From an uncultured Eubacteriales bacterium (GTDB lineage: Bacteria > Bacillota > Clostridia > Oscillospirales > Oscillospiraceae), in contig UQSF01000003.1 of the NCBI GenBank assembly GCA_900543625.1, positions 1 to 64,000 on the forward strand: DNA of 64,000 bases. The letters run 5' to 3'. A program made the translations under genes and the position numbers. Under the pieces are notes generated by a model. The model had not been told where the DNA came from, did not search any database, and saw nothing but the letters and a program-made list of their open reading frames with translations. Below are positions 34,545 to 42,213 of the stretch, piece by piece (position 1 is the stretch's first letter; the number at the start of each line of letters is the position of its first letter).

Positions 34545-36559
34545 CGGCGGCCGCCTTTCCCGCGCGGGGTTTGCGCGCTCCTGCCGCCGGACTTTCCGCC
34601 GGACTTTCCGCCGGACTTTCCGGAGGCGGCGGACTTTCCGGGCTTTGCGTTTTGCGCGCTGTGGGCGGCTGCGGGCTTTTTGCCGCCGCCGTAGACCTTG
34701 CCGTATTTGCGCTGGGGCGGCTGAGGTTCGGCGGCCTTGGCGGGTTTGCGCCGGTCGGTCATCGGGCGGACGAGACAGTCTTTGCCGAAGCCGATCAGAT
34801 CTTCGCGCCCGGCCTCGTGCAGCGCCTGAATGACGAGGCGGCGTTTATCCGGGCGGCGCCACTGCAGCAGCGCGCGCTGCATATCCTTTTCGTGCGGCGT
34901 CTTGGCGACGTAGACCGGCTGCATCGTGCGCGGGTCGATGCCGGTGTGGTACATGCAGGTGCTGATCGTGCCGGGCGTGGGGTAGAAATCCTGCACCTGC
35001 TCGGGCTGGCGGCCGCGGCGGTTGAGATACTCCGCGAGCGCCACGGCGTCAGAGAGCGTGCTGCCGGGGTGCGAGCTCATGAGGTACGGAACGACGTACT
35101 GTTCCTTATCATACTTGTTGTTGAGCTGGCGGTATTCGTCCATGAAGCGCTCATACGTGCCGATGTGGGGCTTGCCCATATAGTCGAGCACGGTGTCGAT
35201 GCAGTGCTCGGGCGCGACCTTGAGCTGGCCGGAGATGTGATAGCGCACGAGCTCGCGGAAGAACGCGTCGTTGTCGTCGCAGAGCATATAGTCGTAGCGG
35301 ATGCCGCTGCGCACGAACACCTTCTTCACGCCGGGGATCTGGCGCAGCTTGCGCAGCAGGGCGAGATAGTCCGAGTGGTCGGCGTCGATGTTCGGGCAGG
35401 GCGTCGGCGCAAGGCACAGCCGGTTCGGGCACATGCCGCGCTCTTTCTGCTGCCGGCACGACGGGTGGCGGAAATTCGCCGACGGACCGCCGACGTCGGA
35501 CACGTAGCCCTTCCAGAGCGGGTGGTGCGTCATGGCCTCGACCTCACGGATAACGCTCGCGTGGCTGCGGCTCGTGATCATGCGGCCCTGATGGAACGCC
35601 AGCGCACAGAAGTTGCACCCGCCGAAGCAGCCGCGGTTGTGGATCACGCTGAAGCGCACCTCCTCGATCGCGGGCACGCCGCCGAGCGGCTCGTACATCG
35701 GGTGCCACTCGCGGGTGTAGGGCAGGTCGGCCACGCGGTCGAGCTCCCTGGTGTCGAGCGGCATGGCGGGCGGGTTGATGACGAGATAGCGCCCCTCGCA
35801 CGGCTGGATCATGGCGCGGCCGCGCACGGGGTCATGCTCGGCGTATTCGGTGCGCGTGGCCTCGGCATAGAGGCGCTTGTCGTCGCGCACGTCCTCGAAC
35901 GACGGGAGCGTGATGTGGTCAAATTTGCACACGGAGGGGTCACGCGTGATGTAGCCCGTGCCGGGGATGTCGGTCATCGTGTGCACGGACTGCTTTTTCT
36001 TGAGCCGGTGGGCGATCTCGATCGTCGCGGCCTCGCCCATGCCGTAGACCAGCAGGTCGGCCGGGGCGTCAAAGAGGATAGCGCGGCGCACGGAATCGTC
36101 CCAGTAGTCATAGTGCGCAAAGCGGCGCAGGCTCGCCTCGAGCGAGCCGAGAATGATCGGCACATCGGGGCCGAAGGCCTCGCGCGCGCGGTTGCAGTAG
36201 ACGATGGCGGCGCGGTCGGGGCGGCAGCCGGTGCGCTTGCCGGGGGAGTAAAAATCCTCGCTGCGGCGGCGCTTGGCGGCGGTGTAGTGCGCGACCATGG
36301 AGTCGAGATTGCCCGCGCCGATGAACACGCCCAGCCGCGGCCGGCCCATGGCGCGGAAGGCCTCCGCATCGTGCCAGTCCGGCTGTGCGAGCACGGCTAC
36401 ACGCAGCCCCTCGGCCTCGAGCACGCGGCTGATGACCGCCGTGCCGAAGCTCGGATGGTCGACATAGGCGTCACCGCCGACGACGAGCGCATCGTACCAC
36501 CACCAGCCGCGCTCGTGCATCTCCTCGGCGGAGACGGGCAGAAAATCACACCGATCCAT
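34541..36559 (-). CDS. YgiQ-family radical SAM protein
   Basis: A 672-residue protein with an N-terminal UPF0313 domain, a radical-SAM core and a C-terminal extension. The cluster motif is Cys311-x3-Cys315-x2-Cys318 (NRGCFGGCNFCALA). A further Cys-rich segment (CPNRLCLAPTPCPN) and the late KVAPEHCIDTVLDYMGKPH are typical. The last 45 residues are low-complexity Gly/Ser/Lys repeats (GKSGGKSGGKSGG). The reaction is not known. Its start overlaps the preceding phosphatase fusion gene by 14 bases. Confidence 0.92.
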   Translation of the reverse strand: MDRCDFLPVSAEEMHERGWWWYDALVVGGDAYVDHPSFGTAVISRVLEAEGLRVAVLAQPDWHDAEAFRAMGRPRLGVFIGAGNLDSMVAHYTAAKRRRSEDFYSPGKRTGCRPDRAAIVYCNRAREAFGPDVPIILGSLEASLRRFAHYDYWDDSVRRAILFDAPADLLVYGMGEAATIEIAHRLKKKQSVHTMTDIPGTGYITRDPSVCKFDHITLPSFEDVRDDKRLYAEATRTEYAEHDPVRGRAMIQPCEGRYLVINPPAMPLDTRELDRVADLPYTREWHPMYEPLGGVPAIEEVRFSVIHNRGCFGGCNFCALAFHQGRMITSRSHASVIREVEAMTHHPLWKGYVSDVGGPSANFRHPSCRQQKERGMCPNRLCLAPTPCPNIDADHSDYLALLRKLRQIPGVKKVFVRSGIRYDYMLCDDNDAFFRELVRYHISGQLKVAPEHCIDTVLDYMGKPHIGTYERFMDEYRQLNNKYDKEQYVVPYLMSSHPGSTLSDAVALAEYLNRRGRQPEQVQDFYPTPGTISTCMYHTGIDPRTMQPVYVAKTPHEKDMQRALLQWRRPDKRRLVIQALHEAGREDLIGFGKDCLVRPMTDRRKPAKAAEPQPPQRKYGKVYGGGKKPAAAHSAQNAKPGKSAASGKSGGKSGGKSGGRSAQTPRGKGGRR

Positions 36560-37709
36560 GTGTCACCGTCCTGTGGATGAGCCGCCCCATGAGCAGCAGA
36601 CGCTCGCGCACGCCGGGATCGCGCCCGAGCTGCACGAAGCCGCTGCGCCGGTAGAAGGCAATGGCGCGGGCATTGTTTTCCGACACGTGCAGGCGCACGG
36701 TGTTGCGGTCGTGATTTTCATAAAACCAGAACGCATAGCCCAGCAGCTGGATCGCCCAGCCGCGGCCGCGGTATTCCGGCAGCATATACAGCAGACTGAT
36801 CCAGCCGCAGCCAGTCTGCTCGTCGCGCGCGGGGTCGAGCTCGACCAGACCGACCACGGTGTCCCCGCTGAGCACGCGCACGACGGAGCCGGGGTGCTCC
36901 TGCGCGTGCTTGGCTGCGCTGCGGGCGTAGAGCTCGGGCACGAAGCCCTCGTCCGAGCCGTGCACGTTGCACCACGCATCGCGGTAGCACTGCAGGTAAA
37001 ACGCCTCGTCGTGCGGGAATGTGAGCTGCTCGTAGCGCAGGTTTTCCGCGCCGCTGCCGCTGCCGCGCCACCAGGTCTGGCGGCCGAACGTGCTCAGCGC
37101 GGGCGGGAGGTGGCGGTTGTCATTATAATATTCCACGGTCGTGCGCTCCCCGTCGACGAGCAGCAGGCTCACGGACGTGTTGTCGCCGTAGGGCAGGGTG
37201 GACATCTCGCTGTTCGGGATGCCCAGCACGGTGCACAGATAGGCGCGGATGGCCATGCCGTGGCTCACGACGGCGACGGTCTGCCCGTCGTGCCGCGCGG
37301 CGAGATCCTGAATCGCGCGCGTCATGCGTTTTTGCACCTCGCGGATCGGCTCGCCCCCGGGCACGGACCACTTTTCGGGGTCGGTGTTGAAATAGCGCAT
37401 CTGCTCGGGGAACTCGTGCTCCACGTCGCCCCAGGCGCGGCCCTCCCACACGCCCATGCGGATCTCCGTCAGGCGCGGCGTGGCCACGGCCGGAACGTCG
37501 TGATAGCGCGTGATCGCCTCGGCTGTCACGCGCGCGCGCGACAGGTTGCTGCAGTAGAGCGCATCAATGTGCTCGTGCCGGAATCGCTGCGCGAGCGCGT
37601 CGATCTGCTGCAGACCGAGCGCGGTGATGCTGCCGTCCCAGTGGCCTTGAATGCGGCGGTAGAGGTTACCCTCCGCCTCCGCGTGCCGGATCAGATAAAT
37701 TTTCGTCAT
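36546..37709 (-). CDS. Histidine phosphatase fused to a GNAT acetyltransferase
   Basis: A 387-residue two-domain protein. Residues 1-200 are a phosphoglycerate-mutase-like histidine phosphatase: IYLIRHAEAEGN (RHG at Arg8-His9) and a second His in VAVVSHGMAIRAYL. Residues 220-385 are a GNAT domain with the acetyl-CoA loop PEYRGRGWAIQLLG and the late VSENNARAIAFYRRSGF. The start at 37709 has GGAGG upstream. The substrates are unknown. It leads the YgiQ operon. Confidence 0.92.
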   Translation of the reverse strand: MTKIYLIRHAEAEGNLYRRIQGHWDGSITALGLQQIDALAQRFRHEHIDALYCSNLSRARVTAEAITRYHDVPAVATPRLTEIRMGVWEGRAWGDVEHEFPEQMRYFNTDPEKWSVPGGEPIREVQKRMTRAIQDLAARHDGQTVAVVSHGMAIRAYLCTVLGIPNSEMSTLPYGDNTSVSLLLVDGERTTVEYYNDNRHLPPALSTFGRQTWWRGSGSGAENLRYEQLTFPHDEAFYLQCYRDAWCNVHGSDEGFVPELYARSAAKHAQEHPGSVVRVLSGDTVVGLVELDPARDEQTGCGWISLLYMLPEYRGRGWAIQLLGYAFWFYENHDRNTVRLHVSENNARAIAFYRRSGFVQLGRDPGVRERLLLMGRLIHRTVTHGSV

Positions 37710-37725
37710 TGCGCGCCTCCAAAAC

Positions 37726-37754
37726 TTGACCATAGTGGAATCATACAGTATAAT
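37726..37754 (+). promoter_or_regulatory. Promoter of the glycosyltransferase-pyruvyltransferase gene
   Basis: TTGACC (37726-37731), 17-base spacer, perfect TATAAT (37749-37754). Confidence 0.8.
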
Positions 37755-37810
37755 AATCTGAATCCGCACATGTCATTTGTGCGGGAATGTGTCAACGCCT
37801 GTACGCACGC

Positions 37811-37839
37811 ATTATACCGTGTTTTTGCGGTGCGCACAA
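37811..37839 (-). promoter_or_regulatory. Promoter of the phosphatase-YgiQ operon
   Basis: Minus-strand TTGTGC (37834-37839), 17-base spacer, perfect TATAAT (37811-37816). It lies downstream of the plus promoter, so the two transcripts overlap by about 60 bases at their 5' ends. Confidence 0.65.
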
Positions 37840-37856
37840 GTGCTTTGGAGGGCAAA

Positions 37857-40082
37857 GTGAAAGTAATCCACCTCATCAGCGGGGGCGACACCGGCGGTGC
37901 CCGGACGCATGTTTACTCCCTGCTGAAATATCTCGGTCAGATCATCGACGTGCAGCTCGTGTGCTTTCGCGGCGGCGATTTTGCCGACGGTGCGGCCGCG
38001 CTCGGCATCCCGACGATGGTGCTCGACAGGGGCTTTGCGGCCAATCTCGGCGCGCTCAAAAAGCTGATCCGCGCGGGAGAGTACGATCTGGTACACTGCC
38101 ACGGCTCCATGGCCAACGTCATGGGCGCCCTGCTGCGCCGGAGCGTGCGCGTGCCGGTCATCAGTACCGTGCACAGCGACTACCGGCTGGACTATCTCGG
38201 CCGGCCGTTTGCCCGCGCCGTCTACGGCACGCTCAATATCTGGGCCCTGCACCAGCTCGATTACCGCGTGTGCGTGTCCGACCCCATCCGCCAGCGGCTG
38301 ATCGACCGCGGCTTTGAGCCGAACCGGCTCTTTTCCATCTACAACGGGCTCGACTTTTCCCACGTCGTGCCCAAGACCGACCGCGCGGCATATTTTGCGC
38401 AGTTCGGATATACCGTCCACGAGGGCGACGTGATCGCGGGCATCGCCGCGCGGCTTGACCCCGTCAAGGACATCCCGACGCTCATCCGCGCCGTGGCGCT
38501 GGCGCAAAAGGCCTGCCCGCAGCTGCGCCTCGCCATTGCGGGCGAGGGCATGGAGCGCAAAAAGCTCGAGGCACTCGCAGCGGAGCTCGGCATTGCCGAC
38601 AGCGTCTTTTTCCTCGGCTGGGTCAACGACCTCGACAGCTTCTACGGCGCGCTCGACATCAATACCCTCTCGTCTCTGTCGGAGGCGTTTCCCTATGCGC
38701 TGCCCGAGGGGGCACGCGCGCATCTGGCCACCGTCGCGTCCAATGTCGGCGGCGTGCCGGCCATCATCGAGCACGGCGTGACCGGCCTGCTCATTGAGCC
38801 GGGCGACGTGCGCATGCTCGCGGCCTACCTCGCGCGCTTCGCGCTCGATGCCGATTACCGCCATGAGATGGGCGAGGCGCTCTACCGGCGCGGCAAGGCC
38901 GACTTTTCCGAGGAGGCCACCGGCCTGCGCCAGCTGGAGATCTACAACGCCGTCTTTCGCATGGAGCGCAACCGGCGCGACGGCGCGCGTGACGGTGTGC
39001 TCATCTGCGGGGCCTACGGCTTTGGCAACACCGGCGACGACGCGATCCTGCAGGCCATCATCGGCGAGATGCGCCGCATCGATGCGCATATGCCCGTGAC
39101 CGTGCTCTCCCGCCGGCCGAAGGACACCCAGCGCGCGTTCGGCGTCAACGCCTGCCACCGGTTCGGCGTGTTTGCCATCCGGCGCGTCATGCGCCGCAGC
39201 CAGCTGTTCATCAGCGGCGGCGGCAGCCTCATGCAGGATGTTACGAGCCGCCTGAGCCTGTGGTACTATCTCAGCACGATCCGCATGGCACACGGCTGCG
39301 GCTGCAAGGTGCAGATGTACGGCTGCGGCATCGGCCCGATCGTCTATGCGCGCGACAAGAAGCTGGCCGCACACGTCATCAATACCTGCGTCGACAAGAT
39401 CACGCTGCGCGAGCCGGACAGCCGGGAGACGCTCCGGGAGTTCGGCGTCACGGCGCCGGAGGTCATCCTCGCGTCCGACCCCGCGCTCACGCTGCCGGCG
39501 GCCGAGCACAGCCGCATCGACAGCATCCTGCGCGCGCATGATATGGACATCGGCGGCAAGTATATCGGCTTCGTGCTGCGCAAATGGCCCGGCATGGAGG
39601 AAAAGGCCACCGTGTTTGCTGCCGGCGCCGTGTATGCCTATCTGAAGTACGGGCTGACGCCGGTGTTTCTTGGCATCAACTTCCGCGCCGACGGCGCGGC
39701 CGGCCAGCTCGTCACGGAGCATCTGAGCATCCCGTTTTACCGGATCGACGAGCAGATGACCTCGGGTGAGGTGATCGGCGTGCTCTCACGCATGACCGCG
39801 GTCGTGTCCATGCGTCTGCACGGGCTCATCTTCGCCGCCGGACAGGGCGTGCCGCTCATCGGCGTCGCCTATGACCCGAAGGTCACGGCGTTTCTCGACT
39901 ATGTGGAGCAAAATAACTACATCCAGCTTGCGGCGCTCAACGAAAAGGACCTGTCGGACATGATCGACTCGGCCGTCGCCCTTGCCGGCAGGGGCGAGGA
40001 GATGCGCCGCCGCACCGAACTGCTCAACCGGCAGGAGGATAATAACCGCGCCACAGCCGCCCGGCTGCTGGGGAAGGAGTAA
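37857..40082 (+). CDS. Fused GT4 glycosyltransferase and CsaB-type polysaccharide pyruvyltransferase
   Basis: A 741-residue fusion. Residues 1-375 are a GT-B glycosyltransferase of the GT4 type: HLISGGDTGGARTHVYSL at the N terminus, VAGIAARLDPVKDIPTLI in the middle, and SLSEAFPYALPEGARA where the family has its E-x7-E donor site. From residue 381 (LICGAYGFGNTGDDAIL) to the end is a CsaB-type pyruvyltransferase with SMRLHGLIFAAGQGVPLIG. CsaB adds ketal-pyruvate to cell-wall glycan that holds SLH-type proteins. The start is GTG at 37857 after GGAGGG. Both domains are usually separate genes. Confidence 0.9.
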   Translation: MKVIHLISGGDTGGARTHVYSLLKYLGQIIDVQLVCFRGGDFADGAAALGIPTMVLDRGFAANLGALKKLIRAGEYDLVHCHGSMANVMGALLRRSVRVPVISTVHSDYRLDYLGRPFARAVYGTLNIWALHQLDYRVCVSDPIRQRLIDRGFEPNRLFSIYNGLDFSHVVPKTDRAAYFAQFGYTVHEGDVIAGIAARLDPVKDIPTLIRAVALAQKACPQLRLAIAGEGMERKKLEALAAELGIADSVFFLGWVNDLDSFYGALDINTLSSLSEAFPYALPEGARAHLATVASNVGGVPAIIEHGVTGLLIEPGDVRMLAAYLARFALDADYRHEMGEALYRRGKADFSEEATGLRQLEIYNAVFRMERNRRDGARDGVLICGAYGFGNTGDDAILQAIIGEMRRIDAHMPVTVLSRRPKDTQRAFGVNACHRFGVFAIRRVMRRSQLFISGGGSLMQDVTSRLSLWYYLSTIRMAHGCGCKVQMYGCGIGPIVYARDKKLAAHVINTCVDKITLREPDSRETLREFGVTAPEVILASDPALTLPAAEHSRIDSILRAHDMDIGGKYIGFVLRKWPGMEEKATVFAAGAVYAYLKYGLTPVFLGINFRADGAAGQLVTEHLSIPFYRIDEQMTSGEVIGVLSRMTAVVSMRLHGLIFAAGQGVPLIGVAYDPKVTAFLDYVEQNNYIQLAALNEKDLSDMIDSAVALAGRGEEMRRRTELLNRQEDNNRATAARLLGKE

Positions 40083-40089
40083 ACTGTTT

Positions 40090-40710
40090 ATGATCCGCAG
40101 TGCTGTTCTGGTTTCCGGCAAGGGAACAAAATTGCAGAGCCTGCTCGATTCCGTGTTCTTCGGCGAGATCCCGGAGCTGCAGCTCGTCGCCGTCATCTCG
40201 TCCAACGCGGGTGCCTACGCGCTCAAGCGCGCGCGCAACGCCGGCATCGAGACCGTCGTCGTCGAGCCGAGCGTGTTTCCGAACGACACGTCGTACGACA
40301 TGGCCATCCGCAACAAGCTCAAGGATATGGACATCGAGCTTGTGATCAACGCGGGCTTTTACCCCGGCATCGGCCGCGAGACGGCAAAGAGCTTCCGCAG
40401 CAAGGTCATCGCGGTGCAGCCGTCGCTCGTTCCGGCGTTCGAGACGCTGCGCGGCGACGCGGTGCACGAGGCGGTGCTCGCCCGCGGCCTGAAGGTCACG
40501 GGAGCGACGGCTTACCTTGCGGATGAAAACGGCGGCATCGGCCCGGTGCTGCTGCAAAAGGCCGTGCCCGTGCTCGCCGACGACGATCTCACGACGCTCA
40601 AGCGCCGCGTGCTCACGGACGCCGAGTGGAAGCTCCTGCCCGAGGCGGTCAAGTGCTTCTGCGCCGGGAAGATCCGGCTGCACGGCGGCCGCGCGCAGAT
40701 CCTGGAGTGA
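40090..40710 (+). CDS. PurN-like formyltransferase-fold protein lacking catalytic residues
   Basis: A 206-residue protein that aligns along its length with phosphoribosylglycinamide formyltransferase: SAVLVSGKGTKLQSLLD, VIAVQPSLVPAFETL, GATAYLADENGGIGPVLLQ. The catalytic Asn106, His108 and Asp144 of E. coli PurN correspond to Ala108, Gln110 and a Gly (148/149), and the folate-contact MRIL is replaced by YPGI. It is therefore unlikely to make FGAR; a binding or regulatory role, or another chemistry, is inferred. It starts seven bases after the glycosyltransferase fusion, so it is probably co-transcribed. Confidence 0.75.
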   Translation: MIRSAVLVSGKGTKLQSLLDSVFFGEIPELQLVAVISSNAGAYALKRARNAGIETVVVEPSVFPNDTSYDMAIRNKLKDMDIELVINAGFYPGIGRETAKSFRSKVIAVQPSLVPAFETLRGDAVHEAVLARGLKVTGATAYLADENGGIGPVLLQKAVPVLADDDLTTLKRRVLTDAEWKLLPEAVKCFCAGKIRLHGGRAQILE

Positions 40711-40732
40711 ACAAGAGATAAATGAGATAAAA

Positions 40733-40765
40733 AGCAGCCCCGAACCGTGTCGGTTCGGGGCTGCT
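40733..40765. terminator. Bidirectional terminator
   Basis: Fifteen-bp stem (40733-40747 with 40751-40765) flanked by A-run and TTTT, between the convergent PurN-like and ACT-protein genes. Confidence 0.93.
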
Positions 40766-40782
40766 TTTGTGCTGCGCATTTG

Positions 40783-41229
40783 TCAGCCGGCCATGATGTG
40801 CACGCGGATGACGCCCTCGGCGGACTTGAGCGCCGCCATGAACAGCTCCATCGTCGTCTGCATGTTCTCGGTCGCCGCCGTGATCGTCACGGGGGCGACG
40901 CCGCTGGTCGGGATGCTCTGGTTGATGGTGAGTATATTCGCGCCGTTTTCGGCAAAAATAGCAAGGACGGACGACAGCACGCCCTGCCGGTCGAGCAGCT
41001 CGAGGTTGAACGTCACGAGATGGCCGCGCGACATGTCCTGAAACGGGGACACGAAATCCTTGTATTTATAAAATGCGCTGCGGCTGATGTCCACGCACGC
41101 CACGGCGTCCGCCACTGTGCGCACCTGGCCGGTCTCGAGCAGCTCCTTGGCCTCGATCACCTTGGCGAAGATCTCGGGCAGGACGCTCGCCTCCACGAGA
41201 TAGTATTTCGGTTTGTTGCCAGCTGCCAT
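40783..41229 (-). CDS. ACT domain-containing protein, PheB (UPF0735) family
   Basis: A 148-residue protein. The N-terminal part (YYLVEASVLPEIFAKVIEAK, DISRSAFYKYKDFVSPF) is HTH-like and the C-terminal part (about 68-145) is an ACT domain (HLVTFNLELLDRQGVLSSVL). PheB-family proteins usually sit near hom and thrB and are thought to sense amino acids. Here the gene is alone, and the window's homoserine dehydrogenase lacks its ACT domain. The start at 41229 has AAGGAGG upstream. Confidence 0.9.
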   Translation of the reverse strand: MAAGNKPKYYLVEASVLPEIFAKVIEAKELLETGQVRTVADAVACVDISRSAFYKYKDFVSPFQDMSRGHLVTFNLELLDRQGVLSSVLAIFAENGANILTINQSIPTSGVAPVTITAATENMQTTMELFMAALKSAEGVIRVHIMAG

Positions 41230-41342
41230 GCTGGAAGCCTCCTTTTGTGCGCGTACTGCGGGCAATTGTTTGCTCCGTGCAACACAGTGTAGCACATTCC
41301 GGACGGCAGTGCAAGAATTTCTTCGAAGGGAAGCGATGGTTT

Positions 41343-41771
41343 TTGGGTGGATTTCTCGCCTGTATTCTCGCCGGTGCGGCGATGAGCATTCAGGGCGTGA
41401 TGAACACGCGCCTCGGCGGGCATATCGGCACGCTGGAGACCAACGCCTTCGTGCAGTGCACGGCGGCGGTGCTGTCGCTGCTCGTGCTGCTGTTCTGGCG
41501 CACGGGCAGCTTTGCCGCGCTGAGCGCCGCGCCGAAATACTGCTGGTTCGGCGGTGTGCTGGCGCTGGCCATCACGGTCACGGTCATGCTCGGCATGGGT
41601 AAGCTCGGCCCGACGCTTGCCGTGGCGGTGATCCTCATCGCGCAGCTTTCCGCGGCCGCCGCCATCGACGCCTTCGGCATCATGGGCACGGAAAAGCTCG
41701 CCTTCGGCTGGGGCAAGTGGGCGGGGCTCGCGCTCATGACGGGCGGGATGCTGCTGTTTAAAATGAAGTGA
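41343..41771 (+). CDS. YdcZ/DUF606-family small membrane protein
   Basis: About 142 residues, four to five hydrophobic helices: FLACILAGAAMSIQGVMNTR at the start, TNAFVQCTAAVLSLLVLLFW, and WGKWAGLALMTGGMLLF at the end. This is one half of the DMT fold, the DUF606 group, whose transport role is unclear. No good ATG exists; TTG at 41343 after GAAGGGA is my choice, and ATG within the first helix is the alternative. Repeat R2 begins at the very next base after the stop. Confidence 0.7.
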   Translation: MGGFLACILAGAAMSIQGVMNTRLGGHIGTLETNAFVQCTAAVLSLLVLLFWRTGSFAALSAAPKYCWFGGVLALAITVTVMLGMGKLGPTLAVAVILIAQLSAAAAIDAFGIMGTEKLAFGWGKWAGLALMTGGMLLFKMK

Positions 41772-41951
41772 GGCTGTCAAAAAGTAATACTTTTTGACAA
41801 AGAGATTGCAGTCTGCTGCGCGCATAATTTGTGCGCCGCCGGCGCACAAATTCCACACTTGCAGCCTGAGCGGTATTTTCTTCGCCGCACATGTCGCCGG
41901 AGAAAATGATTGGGCTTTCTTTCGCCGCTTCGGCGGCGAAACTCTACGAGG
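41772..41951 (-). repeat. R2 repeat, copy A
   Basis: About 180 bases that match the reverse complement of 52630-52811 with scattered differences. One end carries the hairpin GTCAAAAAGTAATACTTTTTGAC (23 bases, 41776-41798, quoted in part: GTCAAAAAG pairs with CTTTTTGAC). Inner blocks are ATTTGTGCGCC, CTTGCAGCCTGAGCGGTATT and TCGCCGGAGAAAATGATT. No open frame is conserved between the two copies. Confidence 0.85.
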
Positions 41952-41966
41952 TTTTTGGATAAGCTG

Positions 41967-41993
41967 AAAAGGCGGCGAGCATAGCTCGCCGCC
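41967..41993 (-). terminator. Terminator of the acidic-repeat protein operon
   Basis: Stem of ten to eleven bp (41971-41981 with 41983-41993) followed by TTTT on the minus strand. Confidence 0.85.
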
Positions 41994-42009
41994 TCTTGTT
42001 TCGGTTTTC

Positions 42010-42213
42010 TTACAGGCCGATGCTTGCCAGCAGGTCTGCGATGCCGGTGGATTTGATGAACGTGAAGATCGCACCGATGTCGTAGTGCTCATATGCCGCG
42101 TCCCAGATGCGGTCGGGGCTGCCGCCGGTCGCAAGGCCGACGCCGAGCACGATCTCGCCGACGATCAGGATGCACAGCGCGATGATGAGAATGGTCTTCC
42201 ATGCTTTTTTCAT
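42010..42213 (-). CDS. Small single-helix membrane protein
   Basis: Not recognised. A 67-residue protein with an N-terminal signal-anchor (MKKAWKTILIIALCILIVGE, continuing IVLGVGLATGG) and a short hydrophilic tail with WDAAYEHYDIGAIFTFI. AAAGGAG precedes the ATG, which overlaps the stop of the upstream acidic-repeat gene by four bases, so the two products are probably made together. It is too short to be called from length alone, but the coupling and ribosome site support it. Confidence 0.75.
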   Translation of the reverse strand: MKKAWKTILIIALCILIVGEIVLGVGLATGGSPDRIWDAAYEHYDIGAIFTFIKSTGIADLLASIGL

